This document shows positions 9,959 through 17,836 of a stretch of 23,129 bases of DNA, one piece after another. Both the position numbers and the translations under genes were made by a program. The number at the start of each line of letters is the position of its first letter. Within the stretch, counting starts at the first letter, position 1. The notes under the pieces were generated by a model that was not told the DNA's origin, did no database searches, and saw nothing but the letters and a program-made list of their open reading frames with translations. Source of the stretch: Ophiothrix spiculata. Lineage: Eukaryota; Echinodermata; Ophiuroidea; Amphilepidida; Ophiotrichidae. The stretch lies in NCBI GenBank assembly GCA_000969725.1, contig JXSR01S016086.1. The stretch is one strand, 5' to 3'.

Positions 9959-10309
9959 AGCAATACTATAAGATGTTAAAAATGAAGCGCCCCCTGTCAC
10001 CCATCACTTTTGATTTTTTTTTTAGCGTATTGGGTTTGTTTTGGGTAGATACTAATTTCCTCAAAATTATTTCGTTTAACGTTGCTTACTTTTTCTGTTA
10101 TGGCCATTTGTTGAATTAAATTTGGGACCCCAAATTTAATTCCACATGTATTAGTATAGGAAAACATGCATGTGCTTTTTATCCATTTTTCGGTGGTGAA
10201 ACAATTTTTTGTGAAAATACACTTGAAAAGGCTTTTAGATAGTCACATTCCTTCATTTTATTTTGTTTTTAGTATAATTTATTTTTGGTCAAAATCTTAT
10301 AATATTGCT
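9959..10309 (+). mobile_element. TTAA-flanked MITE, family B copy 1
   Basis: Ends AGCAATACTATAAGATGTT and, from the right, AGCAATATTATAAGATTTT match at most positions. TTAA flanks both sides (9955-9958 and 10310-10313). The 351-bp body has a palindrome at 10113-10142 and a GGCGCTTC/GCGCCCCC-bearing left part, and it codes for nothing. Its reverse complement aligns end to end with 18649-18964 and in part with 8324-8570. Confidence 0.87.
10113..10142. repeat. Palindromic core of MITE B1
   Basis: GAATTAAATTTGGG and its exact complement face each other across a two-base AC centre, giving 14-bp arms. The same word is retained in copies B2 (18783 on) and B3 (8396 on), so it belongs to the element and is not a chance hairpin. 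Confidence 0.92.
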
Positions 10310-10374
10310 TTAAATGAACCTAAAAGTGCTGTGAATCTCACCATGCTGCTGATGATTGTTGTCTAATATCCTGC

Positions 10375-10625
10375 ACCAGTTGTTCCTTTATTATTATTAT
10401 CATTATCTCTTTTTAATTTTAATTTATTTGGCATGAGATAATTCATAATAGGGTGTGGGTGTGGGTGGATTTGTACCTATCAAAGAATATTTATTAGATG
10501 AATAGTGAGTAACAGGCCTACATTATGTACGAAATCAATAGACCCTTCGGTTGTACCAAAACAAATTCAACATGATTTTATGAAGTGAGTCACTTAAAAA
10601 AGCAAAGCAAATCCAGTCAATGGGG
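10375..10625. other. Spacer
   Basis: ATT-rich runs near 10388-10405 and a GGGTGTGGGTGTGGGTGG run near 10451-10468 are the only features. No gene seen. Confidence 0.5.
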
Positions 10626-10712
10626 AGAGCATCCTAGTTGTGATTTCTTTGAACTCAGACTGCTGTGAATCCCACCAAGACACTGATTGATGTTGTCTTA
10701 TCTTGTTGACCC
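10626..10712 (+). repeat. Dispersed repeat E, copy C
   Basis: This matches copy A over CATCCTAGTTGTG, GAACTCA, CTGCTGTGAATCCCAC and the trailing TTGATGTTGTCTTATCTTG segment. It is uninterrupted and serves as the reference for the split copy B. Confidence 0.7.
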
Positions 10713-10960
10713 CAATTATTGAACCCACCTGGTTGTCATTCCTGATAACAAAAATACCTATGATGGACATTGGTCAGATGACTTGATGCTGATGTCACAT
10801 TTCTTATGAATCTTACTGTTAATAACTTTGTTCCTTATTAGCAGTCATTGTCGGTAGATGCAGCACATTCCTGATTCTATCAATAACTTTGTTTCAGATT
10901 TGTGAAGTATGATATAAATATAACGGAAATTTAATTGTGAATATTTTCAGTCATCCAGTA
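10713..10960. other. Spacer
   Basis: No supported feature. Short TTGT and GTTCC words recur but form no clear repeat. Confidence 0.45.
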
Positions 10961-10964
10961 TTAA

Positions 10965-11294
10965 CCCTTTGAACCCTGGCCATTTTACGTGCATCTGTAC
11001 CGCTGACCCGGGCCAACCTGAAAGGTAAAAAACACAATATTACGCCTAAACTTACTTTTATTTTGATTTTTCCTACTTTACCTTTTCATTTTACACTAGT
11101 CTGAATTGTTCCAATAACCAACTTTAACCAAAAAGTACTATTTATGTCGACCAACATATTCGACTTTTACGTTGTAGTCTATGGGCGAAGCCATATTTGT
11201 TGAAAATTTGATCCAATTTACAAAAATGTGAGGAATTCATCAGCTCTGTCGAGTTAATAAGAGCAGAATGGTCGATCAACCATGTGTTCAAAGT
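10965..11294 (+). mobile_element. piggyBac-like MITE, family C copy 1
   Basis: The left end CCCTTTGAACCCTGGCC follows TTAA (10961-10964). TTAA with CCCTTTG-type ends is characteristic of piggyBac non-autonomous elements. The right end reads CTTTGAACACATGG on the opposite strand, a decayed inverted repeat, and the right TTAA is no longer intact. The reverse complement of 14602-14934 aligns throughout (GTACCGCTG, GGCCAACC, TAAACTTACTTT, TAGTCTAT, GAAGCCATATTTG). It has no coding capacity. Confidence 0.78.
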
Positions 11295-11468
11295 TTTATT
11301 GATGTCTTCCAATACAAAAAGACCATTGGAAATTTTAACTACCCATGCCTGTCGACAGACACATCAAGTTTCTGACACGTGACCTTGAAGCCGGTAAACC
11401 GGCTCATCGGATATACGGTACATGTATACCGGCTCGTCGGGTTCAAAATGTTAATTTGAATAAAGAAT
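11295..11468. other. GC-richer segment with CCGGCTCRTCGG repeats
   Basis: ACCGGCTCATCGG and ACCGGCTCGTCGG recur about 33 bases apart near 11398-11440, with a GCCGGTAAACCGGC palindrome beside the first. This CpG-bearing patch contrasts with the AT-rich surroundings and runs into the hairpin at 11469. The 60-codon frame from 11345 has no known motif. Confidence 0.45.
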
Positions 11469-11628
11469 ATATAGTAAGTCTTGAACTGGACGAAGCATCT
11501 TCCTTGTTTTATGTCACATATGACTAGACCACCAGTCCACAATCCTCTGCTCAGTCTGATGAAGATCCGGTGATCGGATTGCAATGTAACTAAAAACCGT
11601 GGTGAGTGCAGTTCAAGATTTACTATAT
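11469..11628. repeat. Inverted repeat enclosing a hammerhead-like motif
   Basis: ATATAGTAAGTCTTGAACTG (11469-11488) is matched in reverse complement at 11609-11628 with one mismatch. Between them, CTGATGA (11556-11562) is followed by a small stem, ATCCG/CGGAT (11565-11579). CTGATGA plus a short stem is the layout of the hammerhead ribozyme core found in some retroelement tails, notably Penelope-like elements. The third conserved box of a hammerhead is not readable here, so activity is not claimed. It may be a retroelement tail remnant or coincidence. Confidence 0.4.
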
Positions 11629-11639
11629 TTTCTATATAT

Positions 11640-12474
11640 TTTTCTGTATAAGGCCAAAAACGAAACAAGTCTGTTTCCCGTGAAAATGCGCATTGCTTTT
11701 TAACGGTCTTAAATCACGCGTAGCTTTTTTTGCTCTCTTTTATATTTGTATAAAAAACAGAAATATTTAACAAAAATGACAAATCCCGATAGTGGGGCAA
11801 GAAATATTCCTGAAAAAAGTTTACTGCAATCATCTGACTACTCCGTGCAACATACAACAAAACTTCAAATCAGATCCCCTTTGACTTCTGAACTAGACTA
11901 TAATTTTGCCATTACTCAATGCAAGAATTGAGGAAAAAGTGACACATTAAGCAATCAGCTGACAAAAACACAGTGTGCATTGCTTTTTCAAGAATATTGT
12001 AAAGAACAAAAATAAAAAACTGCATTCTGCATTGAAATTTTCAGACCTGCTACAGGAAACTGACTTGTTTCTTTTTTTTTTGTTTTCTTCTTTTTTTTTG
12101 ACCTAAAAGAGCATGATCCAATTGTTTCAACTTTTTGTCTCACGTTTTGAGATTTTGGTGCCAAAATATTGCTCATATAGTTCTCATAACCCACGTGAAA
12201 TTTTACAGTTAAAGATATAAATATTTCTTTTTATAATTTTACACAGGAATGTGTAGGTGGCTCTGAAATACAAAATTGTCCATAAAATCAAAACAGTTCA
12301 ACCGATTCAGCTTGAAATTAGAAACCAGATTTTGCCATCTTTCATATAACATTGAAACTAAATTTTGAAAAATCAGATCAAGTCCCTTTATTAACTCAAA
12401 ATAAAAAATGACAAACTAGATACTGCAAGTTAAACGTAGGTTTTTCAGATTTACCCATTTACATATTTTTTTGG
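11640..12474. other. Gene-less stretch with T-rich tract
   Basis: No gene supported. A T-rich tract interrupted by G and C occupies about 12067-12100. The rest is AT-rich spacer. Confidence 0.5.
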
Positions 12475-12489
12475 TAAGAAACAAGATTT

Positions 12490-12752
12490 AATGCAAAGAG
12501 AATATCTAAATATTATGGATGATGAGTAGGCTCATAAAATTGACTTCTCATCTGCTTAAGACCTTAGGGCTGGTTGTAATGTGATTTTGCTATTCATAGA
12601 TTTAATTATACTTGTAATGAGTCTTCTGAACTTCAGTGCTAATTGATTTTGTGAGATGTAACAGGGAAGATTCAAATTCTAATAAAACAAGAAGCTTGAG
12701 GTAAAATTGTGAAGGCAGTTGAGATGTTTTAGAATGCTAGATGGAAATTTAT
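12490..12752 (+). repeat. Dispersed repeat F, copy 1
   Basis: From AAATTGACTTCTCATCTGC (about 12537) to AGAATGCTAG (about 12740) this closely matches the reverse complement of 15375-15611. The match includes an unbroken TCATAGATTTAATTATACTT block and a CTTCAGTGCTAATTGATT block. Weaker similarity extends outward on the left. It is among the best-matched repeat pairs in the window, so the duplication is relatively recent. The class is unknown. Confidence 0.8.
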
Positions 12753-12995
12753 CCATGGTTTACAAATAGACGGTACAAATGGGTGGTATTTTGAATTGTT
12801 ATTCCATAAAAGTACTTTATTTTTATAATTATGTGTTTAGTCGTTGTAAAAATTAAGTGCATCTCTGTGGAAGTGGAATTGATGAGTTTTCATTTTCAGA
12901 GTACCGTACATTTTGTTTGTTGTGTATGAATGGTTTTTAGCATGAACACACTTTTTTGGAGTAAGAAAATAAAAGGTCAGATATTATATTCTTCA
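12753..12995. other. Spacer
   Basis: AT-rich DNA with no supported feature. Confidence 0.45.
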
Positions 12996-12997
12996 TA

Positions 12998-13210
12998 AGG
13001 CTGCAATCACATAGAACTATACTATTCGGGTATACGTGCACAATTTCACTTGGGCACGCGTATAGATTCAATCAAACACGTGAATTTGATGCTACCGGGT
13101 CACGTAAGTGAGCACTATTCAAAAAAACGAACAGCTCGCCGTGCCTGTATAAAATATAGCCATCGAATAGCGTATAGTGAATACCGTATACTTCTATGTG
13201 ATCGCAGCCT
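12998..13210. mobile_element. MITE with AGGCTGC ends
   Basis: The left end AGGCTGCAATCACATAGAAC and the right end read on the other strand, AGGCTGCGATCACATAGAAG, differ at two of 20 bases, and TATAC continues the match. TA lies on both flanks (12996-12997 and 13211-13212). The 213-bp body is unusually rich in CpG words (CACGTG, CGCG, ACGT, CCGGGT) for this region. It codes for nothing. The superfamily is uncertain: a TA or degenerate TWA target would fit Tc1/mariner or Harbinger relatives. Confidence 0.8.
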
Positions 13211-13294
13211 TAAGAGACAAAAAGTATTGGTGAGATTTTCAACCTCTGTATCTTTTAAAACAATTTTCTATATCAGTAGGACTGCAGTTACATC

Positions 13295-13627
13295 ATGAAT
13301 GCAATAATAATATTGGTGGCAACATATATATTCATAGTTATAAAAATATTTATTTTGGTTTTATTTTTTTCATCTAGTGACCTGTGTACTACATCTGTAG
13401 CTTTGGCAAAGTATACGACTTGGAATTCTTTCAAAACTGTTTCAGACATTCGGAAATGGTGTTTCAATCATAATTTCATATTTTTGTATCATCTCCTGAA
13501 ATGTGACCAAGCACCAGACACAAGAAATAAAGGCGACCACTTGGATGGTTTTATTTTTTGTAATATTTGTAATCACACATCCTCAAGTCAAGTTACAGTT
13601 TGTCCAGCAGAGGTTGTCATGGAGTAA
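13295..13627 (+). pseudogene. Possible Merlin/IS1016-type transposase N-terminal scrap
   Basis: A 110-codon frame. Its first 28 residues are a hydrophobic AT-composition run. From about 13380 the residues look more protein-like: DIRKWCFNHNFI, then LKCDQ, a charged loop, and DGFIFCNICNHTSSS. A Cys pair, a DG[FY] turn and a second Cys pair (C..C) with trailing Ser/Thr resemble the zinc ribbon at the start of Merlin/ISXO2-like transposases. Only this short part is present and the catalytic DDE region is absent. A pyrimidine run followed by AG (about 13355-13379) could be read as a splice acceptor. It could also be a chance frame. Confidence 0.28.
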
Positions 13628-13639
13628 ATGGAGAAACTA

Positions 13640-14005
13640 AGATAAATACAAACAAACATCAGTAAACGATATGTTTCCTGTTGATGGTTGTTAGAAAATA
13701 TCTATTTATTTTTCATATTTAGCCTATACCAATTTTTTTTTAAATGAAACTTTACAGCTGTTTAGAAGCAAGTATAAAATTGTGAATTCATCAAAATAAT
13801 TCAGCAAATTATGACCTTTGCATGTATTTTTACAAGTAGAGAAAATAAAGTCTGCTGACTTTATGGCTCAGTTACTCAGAAACTCCCACAGTATGAAAAC
13901 ATACATGAAGATATGATAGACTACTAATGGTAAAATAATATTGATTTCAAAATATGCATATGCATATGGACAAGGCTGAAATCATACTTTTTGCAGGTTA
14001 TCAAT
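13640..14005. other. Gene-less stretch
   Basis: AT-rich with one self-complementary ATATGCATATGCATAT run at 13952-13967. No gene or element end recognised. Confidence 0.5.
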
Positions 14006-14009
14006 AACT

Positions 14010-14522
14010 TCAGTTCGGCGAAACTCACAATTCAGATACGTATCTAAATTTAGATACTCCGTATCAAAATTCTGATGCTTGTATCTGAATTTGGATTAAA
14101 AACAGCTGAAACAGGATATCAGCTGAAATTAATATTCAGCTTCGCCGCGAACCATTCCGGTATGTATAAAAGTCAATAACATTATCATCATTTGTCATCT
14201 AAATTCTAAGAAAGTTTTGGCCAAATTATTTTGCCTTTTGTGATAAGAGGCTATCAGGACATGTTTCGAAGCTGTCCTGCTGGGATTGCACAGATGGAAA
14301 TGACATTTCCACAGATAGATTTATCATAGATGCAAGAAAGATGTTCTACATGTACTTGCCATTTTGCGCTATCGATATGTTTCCTGCGCCACGACAGGCG
14401 CATCAGAATTCGGATACCCCTCCATATCCTAATTCTGATACGGGTATCACAATTTGGATACAAAATGTACGTGGGTATCCAAATTCAGATACGTATCCAA
14501 ATTGTGAGTTCCGCCGAACTGA
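14010..14522. mobile_element. Foldback element with GATAC/GTATC-rich arms
   Basis: The left end TCAGTTCGGCGAAACTCAC and the right end on the other strand, TCAGTTCGGCGGAACTCAC, differ at one base. The match continues through AATT..GATACGTATCT. Both arms are strings of GATAC and GTATC separated by AATT-containing spacers, so the arms are also internally palindromic. A second TTCGCCG word lies at about 14135. I cannot define a target duplication. The frames at 14254-14566 on both strands are translations of these repeats and not genes. Confidence 0.75.
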
Positions 14523-14601
14523 CATTCCAATTCATTTTCAATGCATTTTTTAAAATAATAACATAGTTATGGTAATGAAAATATATGCACTGGTCACATT
14601 G

Positions 14602-14934
14602 CTTGATGCTGGTGTTGGTTGATGGGTCATTTTGCTCTTACTTATTCGACAGAGGTGAAAAATTCCTCATATTTTTGTAAATTTGATATTTGATTCAGCA
14701 AATATGGCTTCACCAATAGACTATAACATAAATGTGTAATAAATTGTCCGACATAAATAATATTCTTTTGTGAATGCTAGTTATAGTGGAACATGTCAGA
14801 CTACTGTAAAATGAAAAATTAAAGCAAGGAAAATCAAAATCAAAGTAAGTTTAGGGGTTATATTGTATTATTAACTTTTCGGGTTGGCCTGGGGCAGCGG
14901 TACAGAATACATAGAATGGCCAGAGTTCAAAGGG
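14602..14934 (-). mobile_element. piggyBac-like MITE, family C copy 2
   Basis: Read on the minus strand it starts after TTAA (14935-14938) with CCCTTTGAACTCTGGCC and follows copy 1 at 10965-11294 to its far end. The far end (about 14602, CTTGATGCTGG) is a decayed inverted repeat. The length (about 333 bp) is nearly the same as copy 1. It lies in opposite orientation, about 3.3 kb from copy 1. Confidence 0.78.
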
Positions 14935-14939
14935 TTAAG

Positions 14940-15370
14940 ACAGAAAACAATCAATTAGAACAAACTTTTACTGTATGAAAATGCTGTGCTCATGCAGGCA
15001 TATGTAACACAGTTTATATGTACTAGTGTTGAAACTTTTATTGCTCATTTCAAGGCTGAAAAATTTTAAATTGGAGCTTGTATTATTAGTGGAAAATACA
15101 TTGGTTTTCAGAGTTTAATCTAATTTATTTTAATGGGCATCATATTATTTGATCCGAAATATGTAAGTAAATTTAAACAAATTTTATGTCTTTTCTATGT
15201 TGAAGTGTATAATTACCTGTTTGTTTTGTATACAAAAGCGTTACAAAAAGGTGCAAAATCACAACAACCTAAAAATATCATCACATCAGTTGTATTTACT
15301 CATCAATTCCAGCTCTAAACATCACATTTCACATTTCTAGACACTATTTAATTCTAAAACACCTAAAGTG
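14940..15370. other. Gene-less stretch
   Basis: AT-rich. The 61-codon frame from 15133 shows no recognisable motif. No element ends found. Confidence 0.5.
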
Positions 15371-15371
15371 A

Positions 15372-15655
15372 GAAAGAAATCTTCATGTAGCATTCTACAA
15401 CATCCCAAATGCCTACAAAATTTTGCCTCAAGCTTCATGTTTTATTAGAATTTGAATCTTCTCTGTTTCATCTCACAGAATCAATTAGCACTGAAGTTCA
15501 GAGACTCATTACAAGTATAATTAAATCTATGAATAGAAAAACCATGTTACAATCAGCTCCAAGGTCTCGATCAGTTAATAATTCTGTATAAGCAGATGAA
15601 AAGTCAATTCTATGTGTTGCTCCATGCTATAGATATTCTTCCTGCATTATAGGCA
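15372..15655 (-). repeat. Dispersed repeat F, copy 2
   Basis: This is the reverse complement of copy 1 at 12490-12752, with a slightly longer recognisable right side (to about 15655). A 60-codon plus-strand frame (15409-15591) lies inside. The equivalent frame in copy 1 is broken, and most differences between the copies change the amino acid, so I do not call it coding. Confidence 0.8.
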
Positions 15656-15659
15656 ATTA

Positions 15660-16139
15660 GTATGTGATTTCTTGACAAGGGTTATTTCAATTTTTTCCGT
15701 TCACTTTGCCAATGTTCTTGATAATCATACTTCAGATTCATTTTTATAAGATATCACATTGGGTAAAACATATACTCTATTTAAGGAGAGAAGGTGCAAA
15801 AAATTGTGTATACCTTTTCTTTGGCATTAATAGTTGACACGTTTTGCTATATAAATATAAAATATTTGCGAATGGAAGATGTGGTAAAAGTCTGAGCCAT
15901 TTAAACACTCATTTAAACTCATGTTCAAAACATGAGACATGCAAACCTGGTTTGTTACATTTTTGATGGACACAAAATCCCATATTTGTCACTCAAATAA
16001 AGCATTTGCTTGGAAAACATTACTTTGTACATTCTGCAATCCCTTATTCATCCCAAAGTCACCTCTAGAAAAAAAATCAGAAGCTTAGCTAATAAAAAGT
16101 ATCTTGACTAGTGGTGTTCTCAATTTGAAAATGAACTAG
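15660..16139. other. Gene-less stretch
   Basis: AT-rich spacer. GTTCAAAACATGAG near 15924 is the only local oddity. No gene supported. Confidence 0.5.
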
Positions 16140-16147
16140 ACATGACA

Positions 16148-16166
16148 GTGTCACTAAAAGTGACAC
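16148..16166. repeat. 8-bp hairpin at the 5' side of the HINE-like element
   Basis: GTGTCACT and AGTGACAC pair across an AAA loop, immediately before the ACCCTGCCGATT word. Confidence 0.8.
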
Positions 16167-16315
16167 GGACCCTGCCGATTGCCTTTTCTATAAATGTCTG
16201 ATGACAAACAATTAAGACGGGCTCACCATTAACACTTTTGATCGCTGGTCCAAGACGTACAATTTGACACCGTAACCTTTGAAATCGGACAAAGTTGACC
16301 ATTTGACCTTTCTTT

Positions 16316-16328
16316 TGACCTTTGACCC
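16316..16328 (-). promoter_or_regulatory. DR1 nuclear-receptor-like motif in tandem unit 1
   Basis: Minus strand GGGTCAAAGGTCA is two AGGTCA-type half-sites spaced by one base, the DR1 arrangement bound by HNF4, COUP-TF and RXR heterodimers. A second copy is at 16556-16568 in unit 3. Only the sequence match is shown; occupancy is unknown. Confidence 0.4.
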
Positions 16329-16555
16329 CAGGGAAAGGTCGGACAATGTGGTCATTATTGACACAATTGATTGCTGTTCCAAGACGAACAACTTGACACC
16401 TTAACCTTTGAAATCGGAAAAAGTTGAACTTTGACCGCCAAGGAAGGGTCGGACGATGGGGTCACAATTGACACTTTTGATCGTTTGTCCAAGACAAACA
16501 ACTTGACACCTTAACCTCTGAAAATCGGACAAAGTTGAAAATTTGATCTTTTCAT

Positions 16556-16568
16556 TGACCTTTGACCC
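16556..16568 (-). promoter_or_regulatory. DR1 nuclear-receptor-like motif in tandem unit 3
   Basis: Same 13-base TGACCTTTGACCC word (plus strand) as at 16316-16328. A related TGACCTTTGAGGGGTCA lies near 16854-16870 outside the tandem array. Confidence 0.4.
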
Positions 16569-16980
16569 CCAAGGAAGGGTCGGACGACGGGGTCACAATT
16601 GACACTTTTGATCGTTGGCCTAAGACGAACAATTTGACACCTCAAACATTGAAATCGGACAAGGTTGAAAATTTGACCATTTTTATTTGATCCCTGTGAC
16701 TTCATTTGACCCCACACATTTGTGTCACCCCATAACTTTTGTAGACAATGTAAAGACAATTCATGTCCCTAAGTTGCATGACTATACCTTGTAACGTATT
16801 TGAGTTGAAACTTTTTTTGTGAAAATCAACTTTTTGACCCTGTGACCCCTACGTGACCTTTGAGGGGTCAGGGGTCTGGTCACAGGTAACATAAATGGGA
16901 GGTGACCCTGGTCCTTTCACCCAAGTTTGGTCAAAATCGTTCATTGTATGCCGGAGATATAAGACATCAAAGTGTTGCCA

Positions 16981-17008
16981 GAAAGAAAGAAAGAAAGAAA
17001 GAAAGAAA
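16981..17008 (+). repeat. (GAAA)7 microsatellite
   Basis: Seven perfect GAAA units, 15 bases before the terminal stem-loop of the HINE-like element. The position suggests it is a component of the element. Confidence 0.97.
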
Positions 17009-17022
17009 CTCGTCAAAAACAA

Positions 17023-17049
17023 TACCCTGCCGAAATCATCGGCAGGGTA
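17023..17049. repeat. 11-bp perfect stem-loop at 3' side of HINE-like element
   Basis: TACCCTGCCGA (17023-17033) and TCGGCAGGGTA (17039-17049) pair across an AATCA loop. The left arm repeats ACCCTGCCGA of the 5' side (16169-16178). It resembles a factor-independent terminator, but in this eukaryotic setting it is better read as a transposon end structure. Confidence 0.9.
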
Positions 17050-17060
17050 ATGATAAAAAT

Positions 17061-17488
17061 CAACTAAAATTTTCAGCAAAAATTTGGTTTCTATTCTTCT
17101 TGCCAGATCAATATGTGACCATCCACCACAACCCCAAGTAAAGTAGACCCTGGTCAAATAGATGTTTTATATCAGATTCAAAAAGAACACTATTCAGCTT
17201 TGAAATGACACTTAATTGTTTCAAATTCATGCCACACCCAATAGTTTACATATTTTTCAAAACATCCATATGTCAGAATACATAAAACCGTGAAAATTTA
17301 CGTTCAAGTTTTCATAATATGCAATTTCTAATGCAACTACATTCAGAATATGTTAGTTGTAGGATATTTTGGAGTTGAATGAGTTTAAGAAAGCGTGAAC
17401 TTTTCAAATCTGCAAAAATAACAATTTTGTCAGAATGTATGTGTATTACATTCTGTAGCTCAAAATGAAAAATGCCCACCCTCCATCT
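17061..17488. other. Gene-less stretch
   Basis: GTGACCATCCACCACAACCCC near 17114-17134, followed by GTAGACCCTGGTCAAATAG, is of higher complexity and may belong to another dispersed repeat, but I have no second copy. The remainder is AT-rich with no gene. Confidence 0.45.
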
Positions 17489-17556
17489 GATCACATAGTT
17501 CAGAAATATACACAAGGAACACCACTTGACAGAAATAGACACAAGTAAAACACTCT
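17489..17556 (+). repeat. Dispersed repeat G, copy 1
   Basis: GATCACAT at the left and GACAGAAATAGACACAAGTA at the right match copies 2 and 3 on the minus strand (18247-18350, 19622-19725). The right block matches copy 2 at most of about 31 bases. The class is unknown. Confidence 0.6.
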
Positions 17557-17832
17557 GTTGGCAAAAATAATATGGCTAGATTCATCAATAATTCATGATA
17601 TTCTCAAGACAGCTCAGTAACTAACGCTTGGTCATAATGTTTGGATATGTTAGCTGTGGTAATGCAGCATGCTCCTGACTCATATGTGATCTGTCATATC
17701 AAAAAGTACCATAAAGGTCCCAAAATGAAAAATGATTTTTTGGTCTCATCTGAAAGATTATATTTTAAGCTTTAAAATGGACAACTTGCTTTTGGTTATT
17801 GGCTGTTCGATTGCAAAGTTATATCCAAATTG
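17557..17832. other. Gene-less stretch
   Basis: No supported gene. AAAGGTCCCAAAATG...GGTCTCATCTGAAAG near 17714-17757 is of moderate complexity, and MITE A3 is inserted soon after it. Confidence 0.45.
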
Positions 17833-17836
17833 TTAA

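Larger units (their letters stand above)
9931..10374 (+). repeat. Repeat E copy B, split by MITE B1
   Basis: The left part (9931-9954, TTTTTGTGATTTCTCTGAAC) and right part (about 10314-10374, GCTGTGAATCTCACC, GATGATTGTTGTCT) together match copy C, which reads TTGTGATTTCTTTGAAC, GCTGTGAATCCCACC, GATGTTGTCT. The MITE at 9959-10309 sits exactly between them at a TTAA. Repeat E was therefore here before the MITE arrived. Confidence 0.7.
16231..16690 (+). repeat. Tandem repeat, about 130-bp unit, four units
   Basis: Units begin at about 16231, 16360, 16470 and 16601 with RACACTTTTGATCG or a variant. Each carries CCAAGACGAACAA, TTGACACCTTAACC and GAAATCGGACAAAGTTG. The second unit is shorter (about 110 bp) because it lacks the TTTGACC segment before the GGTCGGAC word, and the fourth departs from the pattern after about 16680. 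Three of the units also include a TTTGACCCC-AAGGAAGGGTCGG junction. Confidence 0.88.
16140..17060. mobile_element. Satellite-bearing non-autonomous element, Helentron-associated (HINE-like)
   Basis: The parts in order are: a short hairpin (16148-16166), ACCCTGCCGATT (16169-16180), about 3.5 tandem units of roughly 130 bp (16231-16690), a conserved unique stretch, (GAAA)7 (16981-17008), and a stem-loop whose 11-bp arms are TACCCTGCCGA and its complement (17023-17049). One 3' hairpin arm therefore repeats the 5' subterminal word. A subterminal repeat shared with a 3' hairpin, central tandem repeats and a microsatellite before the hairpin is the architecture described for Helentron-associated elements and DINE-1-like families. 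Exact termini are not resolved. The minus-strand frames at 16120-17157 are shadows of the repeats. Confidence 0.55.

Noticed and set aside
14254-14566. Overlapping frames on both strands with RIRI and NSDT repeats
   Set aside because: The repeats come from the GATAC/GTATC words of the foldback element.
15409-15591. 60-codon frame in repeat F copy 2 that partly persists in copy 1
   Set aside because: The equivalent frame in copy 1 is broken by a one-base difference and a stop, and nearly all substitutions over the comparable codons alter the amino acid. This looks like neutral divergence of a repeat.
10965-15655. One large inverted duplication linking C1/C2 and F1/F2
   Set aside because: The two pairs do not share a common centre of symmetry, and the DNA between them does not match.
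17023-17049. GC-rich stem-loop as a bacterial terminator
   Set aside because: No T-run follows, the setting is eukaryotic, and one arm repeats a word 850 bases upstream, which fits a transposon end better.
16511-17157. Minus-strand frames of 82 and 102 codons
   Set aside because: They are translations of the tandem satellite and the GAAA microsatellite; the SFFLS runs are the microsatellite itself.
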